Of a DNA stretch of 64,000 nucleotides, positions 60,363-64,000 are shown piece by piece. The position numbers were made by a program, and so were the translations under genes. Below the pieces are notes generated by a model. It saw only the letters and a program-made list of their open reading frames with translations, did not search any database and was not told where the DNA came from. This DNA is from Trichobilharzia szidati (taxonomy: Eukaryota; Platyhelminthes; Trematoda; Strigeidida; Schistosomatidae): assembly GCA_944472155.2 (NCBI GenBank), contig OX235271.1, positions 107,087,256-107,151,255 of the forward strand. The letters are read 5' to 3'. Every line of letters starts with the position of its first letter. Positions within the stretch are counted from its first letter, which is position 1.

Positions 60363-60489
60363 CTAATTTAAAATGTAGATGAATTAAACAAAAATTACAT
60401 TTATATATTTTCTGTCGTGAGATGTGTATTTTGGATTTTTTGTTTAAAATTGTAAAAAGGCGTAATTTAATATTTAACATGGAACGTAA

Positions 60490-61430
60490 CTATAGATTAA
60501 AATATATTTTAGAGTGCATTCAAGGGAATAATAATTGTCACAAAGTCTGAATAAAGAACTTTACCTAACAATTGTTGAAGAAATGTGTTTCTTATCAGAT
60601 TTCCTTGAACGAAACTGGGGTCTCTTTAAACCTGCCTCGGTAATCCAATTCGGAATCAAGGTTCAATTTACTTCATAATATTTTCAACCCCTTCTTTGTT
60701 TTTCTTTCTTTCTTACCAATATCCTTGTGTTATCTCCCAACCCATTATTTGTAACCTTGAACTGTACTGTAATAATTCATGCCTTCTTGCCTTCTATATG
60801 ACTGTGTATGACAAGTACGTGTGTGATCAGAAGGTTCAAAATGCGTTGCGCAAATACATTATATGTTTCACATAAACTACGTCTGCTTATTGTGTTGTCG
60901 AGATTCCTAAAGGGAACTAACTGCTTTAAAAATGGGTTTCCTGCTGAGCTGAGACATGAGATAATACCAGATGATAAATTGGCTAAATTTTTCAGTTCAG
61001 AGTATGTTTAAGATAATACGAATGAAGATAATTGGTTACAGTTGTGTTTTCGTAACAATATTACACTGGATTGCCATTCGAGTGATATAATCTCTTCCTT
61101 TATTAGTTTTCCAGTAGATGCTTTATACATAAATAAGGATCAGTTTAACAGTTGAACGAAAAACTCAGTTTTTTGAGGCATAGTCAATACTGAATAAACC
61201 AAGCAGCCAGTTGGTTTCAGGATTCCATTATATTCATTTCAGTGTATTTGGCTGCTAAGGACGATTAGGAAATAAGTTTCGTACACTTACCTACTTATGA
61301 TAGGGATTAAAGAGCACCAGTTCGAACGCATATATGTATGATCTCATCAGAGTAAACGTTTTTAAATTCTGCCGGTAACGATGCTGCTGGTATTCGCGTA
61401 TTTATCCTAATTGTGGAATCACATGGCTGG
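60490..61430. other. intron upstream of exon a, no feature seen
   Basis: I searched the minus strand for the exon that should carry the first half of Ig1 (a cysteine and a W-x-K/R-D-G strand ending one base into a codon). Possible donors at 60562 and 61290 are preceded by stop-containing frames. Nothing supportable. Confidence 0.45.
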
Positions 61431-61492
61431 TTTCGTAGCTCAGTCATCCGAAGCTTTGTGCTAATGACGTGAATGTCGAGGCAGCGATTTTG

Positions 61493-61705
61493 TTTGTCGG
61501 TGGTTCAGTGGTAGGACGCCCGCCAACCACACATGCGGTCCGGGCACCGACCCTCGGTCGATGCACTCCTTTATCTCATTAAGTCTGTAAAGTGGGGAGG
61601 TTGTGCTAGGTGAGGCTAGCAAACCCATTACGTGAAAGTAAAACCGCTGCTAGCGAAACTTCGGAGCTTTGGCTTGTGTTCTGATCACAATGTAAAGGAA
61701 TATAA
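61493..61705 (+). repeat. old SINE A-like copy
   Basis: TTGTCGGTGGTTCAGTGGTAGG (A-box-like), a B-box-like GGGCACCGACCCTCGG, closing CGATGC, body GGTGAGGCTAGCAAACCC and AGCGAAACTTCGGAG, then TGTTCTGATCACAATGTAAAGG. Colinear with SINE A with heavy drift. Confidence 0.65.
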
Positions 61706-61709
61706 AGAA

Positions 61710-64000
61710 CGTTATTATAAATGAAAGTGTGTTATATTTTACTGATTATTCTGTGAAAGTGCCCTGAACAAATGGCTATGTCTTCCTTATATGCTATCGA
61801 TTGTCACATGGTTAGCATAATTTATTCAGTAATATAAGTAAGAAAAGTAAACGAATCCATTTCTCTGGGAGGAATATTCAAGGTTGCTAATTTTCACTTG
61901 TCGACAATTTTGCGTAAGATCCACCTATTTCTGTTATCTTTCACACACATCCTTCACACAAACAAATGTCATTGCGAAATGAATTTAATACGACACAGGT
62001 CAGCGAAAAATATTCCTTTCATCCTAAATCATCAGAGCTGTAAAGTTTAAAGAAAATCTCGCAGGAAATTTCAACAAATATCAATTAATGATATTAATTA
62101 GTAAATAAACACATTGAATTACGTAAGAGGAAATCGTAGGACTTGCTTAGACAATTCAGCCTTATATAAATGATCAGGTGATGAATAATGTTTAGCTATA
62201 GTTTTAAAGAAAATTGTCAGCACTTCTCACTTTATTTTTGTTGATTTCTAAGACTATTTTAAGAACACCACTTATTTGTTAAGCTTTCAATGGAAGTTAT
62301 GAAAAAGAATTTTTTTCTGATGTGCACCATTTTTGATATACATATAACTGAATAACAGAACAGAACACTTGTCACTTCTTTCATGCAGCCTTCTTAAACG
62401 GAAATAACAGTATTTTTTTGTTTTGTTTTATGTCATAAATAAAGTCGTAAAGTTTTTTCAGTACGTTTTCTTAAAAATACAATAGTCACATGTCAGTTGT
62501 AATTTATGTTTACAAGGAAGCCAGGAGTCTGAAGTTAAAAAGCCGACATTTATTTCACTGTGGACGAGGGAAATTTGATTGTCTACGTTTAAAGGAAGTA
62601 ATTTTTTTCATTTGCCAGAACAGTACTCACTAGTTATTCTCATTGATCTGGGAACAATGAAGATTATATTACACAGTAGATCCGTTCAATGTGATTTTGA
62701 TCTTTTATGTTAGAAGTAATTTTAAAATGAAAATATAGTGTTGAGAATAACAATAATCTGTACACTTCAATGTAAAAATCGTCATTACCTGAAGTTGTGA
62801 CTGTGAATTAGGACGCAGTCAAGCATACTAAAATTGTACAAGCTGTTATTACAAGAATGAATTGCTTGGGTAAAAATAATCAATGAAAACAGGGAAAATT
62901 GTTAAAATAATAACAATAGAAAAACAGTGAGGTTACAATAGGATAAATAAGGATGACAATAACAGAGACTAAAGTGAATTATTACTACCTTTGTTAGCAA
63001 CAGATGAAATAATAATAATAATAATAGCGAAAAACAATACAACTGACGACAAAATGATGAAGGATATGTCAATGTCCACCACTAAAATGTAATAAAGTTG
63101 GGTAACTTGAAAACATTGATGATGTATATATGACAGAATTCTCTTTCTATATATATAGGAAAAACAATGAAGTGGAACAATACAAAACGTACAGGACAAA
63201 TATGGAAAAATTGAAACAAAATGAAGTGAGCCTAAAACGTTTCCTTGCATAGAAATGTGGCTTTTGTCTAAGTAATGAGATGGTACATCAAAATCTATCA
63301 TTATTCTGCCTACAAACTGCATGAGAACTTGTGCTGAATTTCATAGTATAATACAAAATAAAAACTTGTTAATAGTGTCGAAAGAAGCAGTTCAAATGAT
63401 TCTGTCAGAAATTCTCATTTAATTAGGAAGTGTATGACATGGTACCTACATAGTCTTTCAGTTCCTTTTCTTCACTGAGTTTTTAAATAGCCAAGGACGC
63501 AAGAGAAAAAAGTATTAAAGCATTCTTTAGTGAAATAATGAGAAAACTAAGAGCTGTGTAAACTGTCTTCTTTCTGACTTTATTTTTGTTTTACATCAGC
63601 GCTCAAGCAAAACTGTATGCTTGTTGCTCAATGAAGTATGTAAAATTGAAACGATACTGTTCGTAAGATCACAAATTTAGCTGGACCACATGATCTCAAG
63701 TCATGTTATATTAAGTTTCTGTGCCTTTAGGCGTTGAATCTCATTTATTTAAATGATGCATATATTTATTCACAGAATTATATTCAAAAAATTTATCCAT
63801 TTTGTTTTTGTAGCTCTATTCATAAAAATAAATTTCACAAGACCTAACTAATTCCCTTTTCATTAGGTATACAAAAAATGGAATCCTGATGTAAAGAATT
63901 ACAACGCATATAATATACGTAAACAACTCCATTCTTATAAATAATCTCAGATCCTGCAAGACTTTTCAGTGAACAATTCTTCAATAGTATGAGTGATCCT
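61710..64000. other. intron or upstream flank, no feature seen
   Basis: AT-rich DNA at the right edge, upstream of the gene's first exon found here. A hydrophobic minus-strand stretch near 63000-63080 was considered as a signal-peptide exon and not accepted. No repeat family recognised. Confidence 0.45.

Noticed and set aside
62969..63322. Minus-strand frame with a hydrophobic run (FIILSSVVLFFAIIIIII) followed by a possible GT donor, as signal-peptide exon of the nephrin-like gene
   Set aside because: There is no methionine close to the hydrophobic run, the run is an (AAT)n microsatellite product, and an exon for the first half of Ig1 is still missing between it and exon a.
1..64000. CRISPR arrays, operons, phage or plasmid features
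   Set aside because: The window is eukaryotic intron sequence; no regularly spaced repeats or prokaryotic gene clusters are present.

Overview
The window looks like AT-rich, repeat-dense nuclear DNA of a digenean flatworm, most likely a blood fluke (Schistosoma or a close relative). The pointers are long repeat-filled introns with GT/AG splice sites, hammerhead-ribozyme repeats of the schistosome Sm-alpha type, RTE/SR2-like and CR1-like non-LTR retrotransposons, a Penelope-like element, and degenerate CCCTAA/TTAGGG repeats. I cannot fix the species. There are no bacterial-style operons, CRISPR arrays or rRNA genes.

One host gene fills the window. It lies on the minus strand, and twelve coding exons between 60362 and 4345 join in a fully consistent reading frame (about 3,527 nt, about 1,175 residues). 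The order of domains is that of nephrin: second half of Ig1, Ig2 to Ig6, a degenerate Ig-like spacer without the cysteine pair, Ig7 and most of Ig8. The 5' exons (signal peptide, first half of Ig1) and the 3' exons (end of Ig8, FN3, transmembrane segment, tail) were not found and probably lie outside. Nephrin-family proteins are cell-adhesion receptors of filtration slits; in flatworms they are associated with protonephridial flame cells.

Everything else is intronic and mostly mobile DNA. (1) At least ten fragments of one RTE-type LINE (EN-RT family with the WIGH C-terminal signature) lie in both orientations. (2) A tRNA-headed SINE ('SINE A') has a body matching the 5' region of that LINE and a tail matching its 3' end; copies with clear target-site duplications lie at 38.9, 40.3 and 46.1 kb. 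(3) A second SINE ('SINE B') has the same tRNA-like head but another tail (6.1, 26.1, 43.8 kb). (4) Sm-alpha-like repeats carry Pol III A/B boxes plus a hammerhead-like fold, some bracketed by terminal inverted repeats (16.7, 24.0, 31.4-32.2, 36.4, 37.7, 44.1-44.6, 48.4 kb). (5) There is a Penelope-like element with a GIY-YIG domain (28.5-29.5 kb), an SR2-like LINE (14.7-15.6 kb), a CR1-like LINE end (13.0-13.7 kb), two foldback elements (26.4 and 58.6 kb) and an unclassified dispersed repeat (30.4 and 59.4 kb).

The most interesting reading is that the LINE and SINE A form one modular system: a tRNA-like Pol III head, the LINE 5' region, a variable internal deletion, and the LINE 3' end. The element at 49626-50520 looks like an intermediate that still keeps part of the RT frame, and it is flanked by a roughly 265-bp direct repeat that abuts both of its ends.
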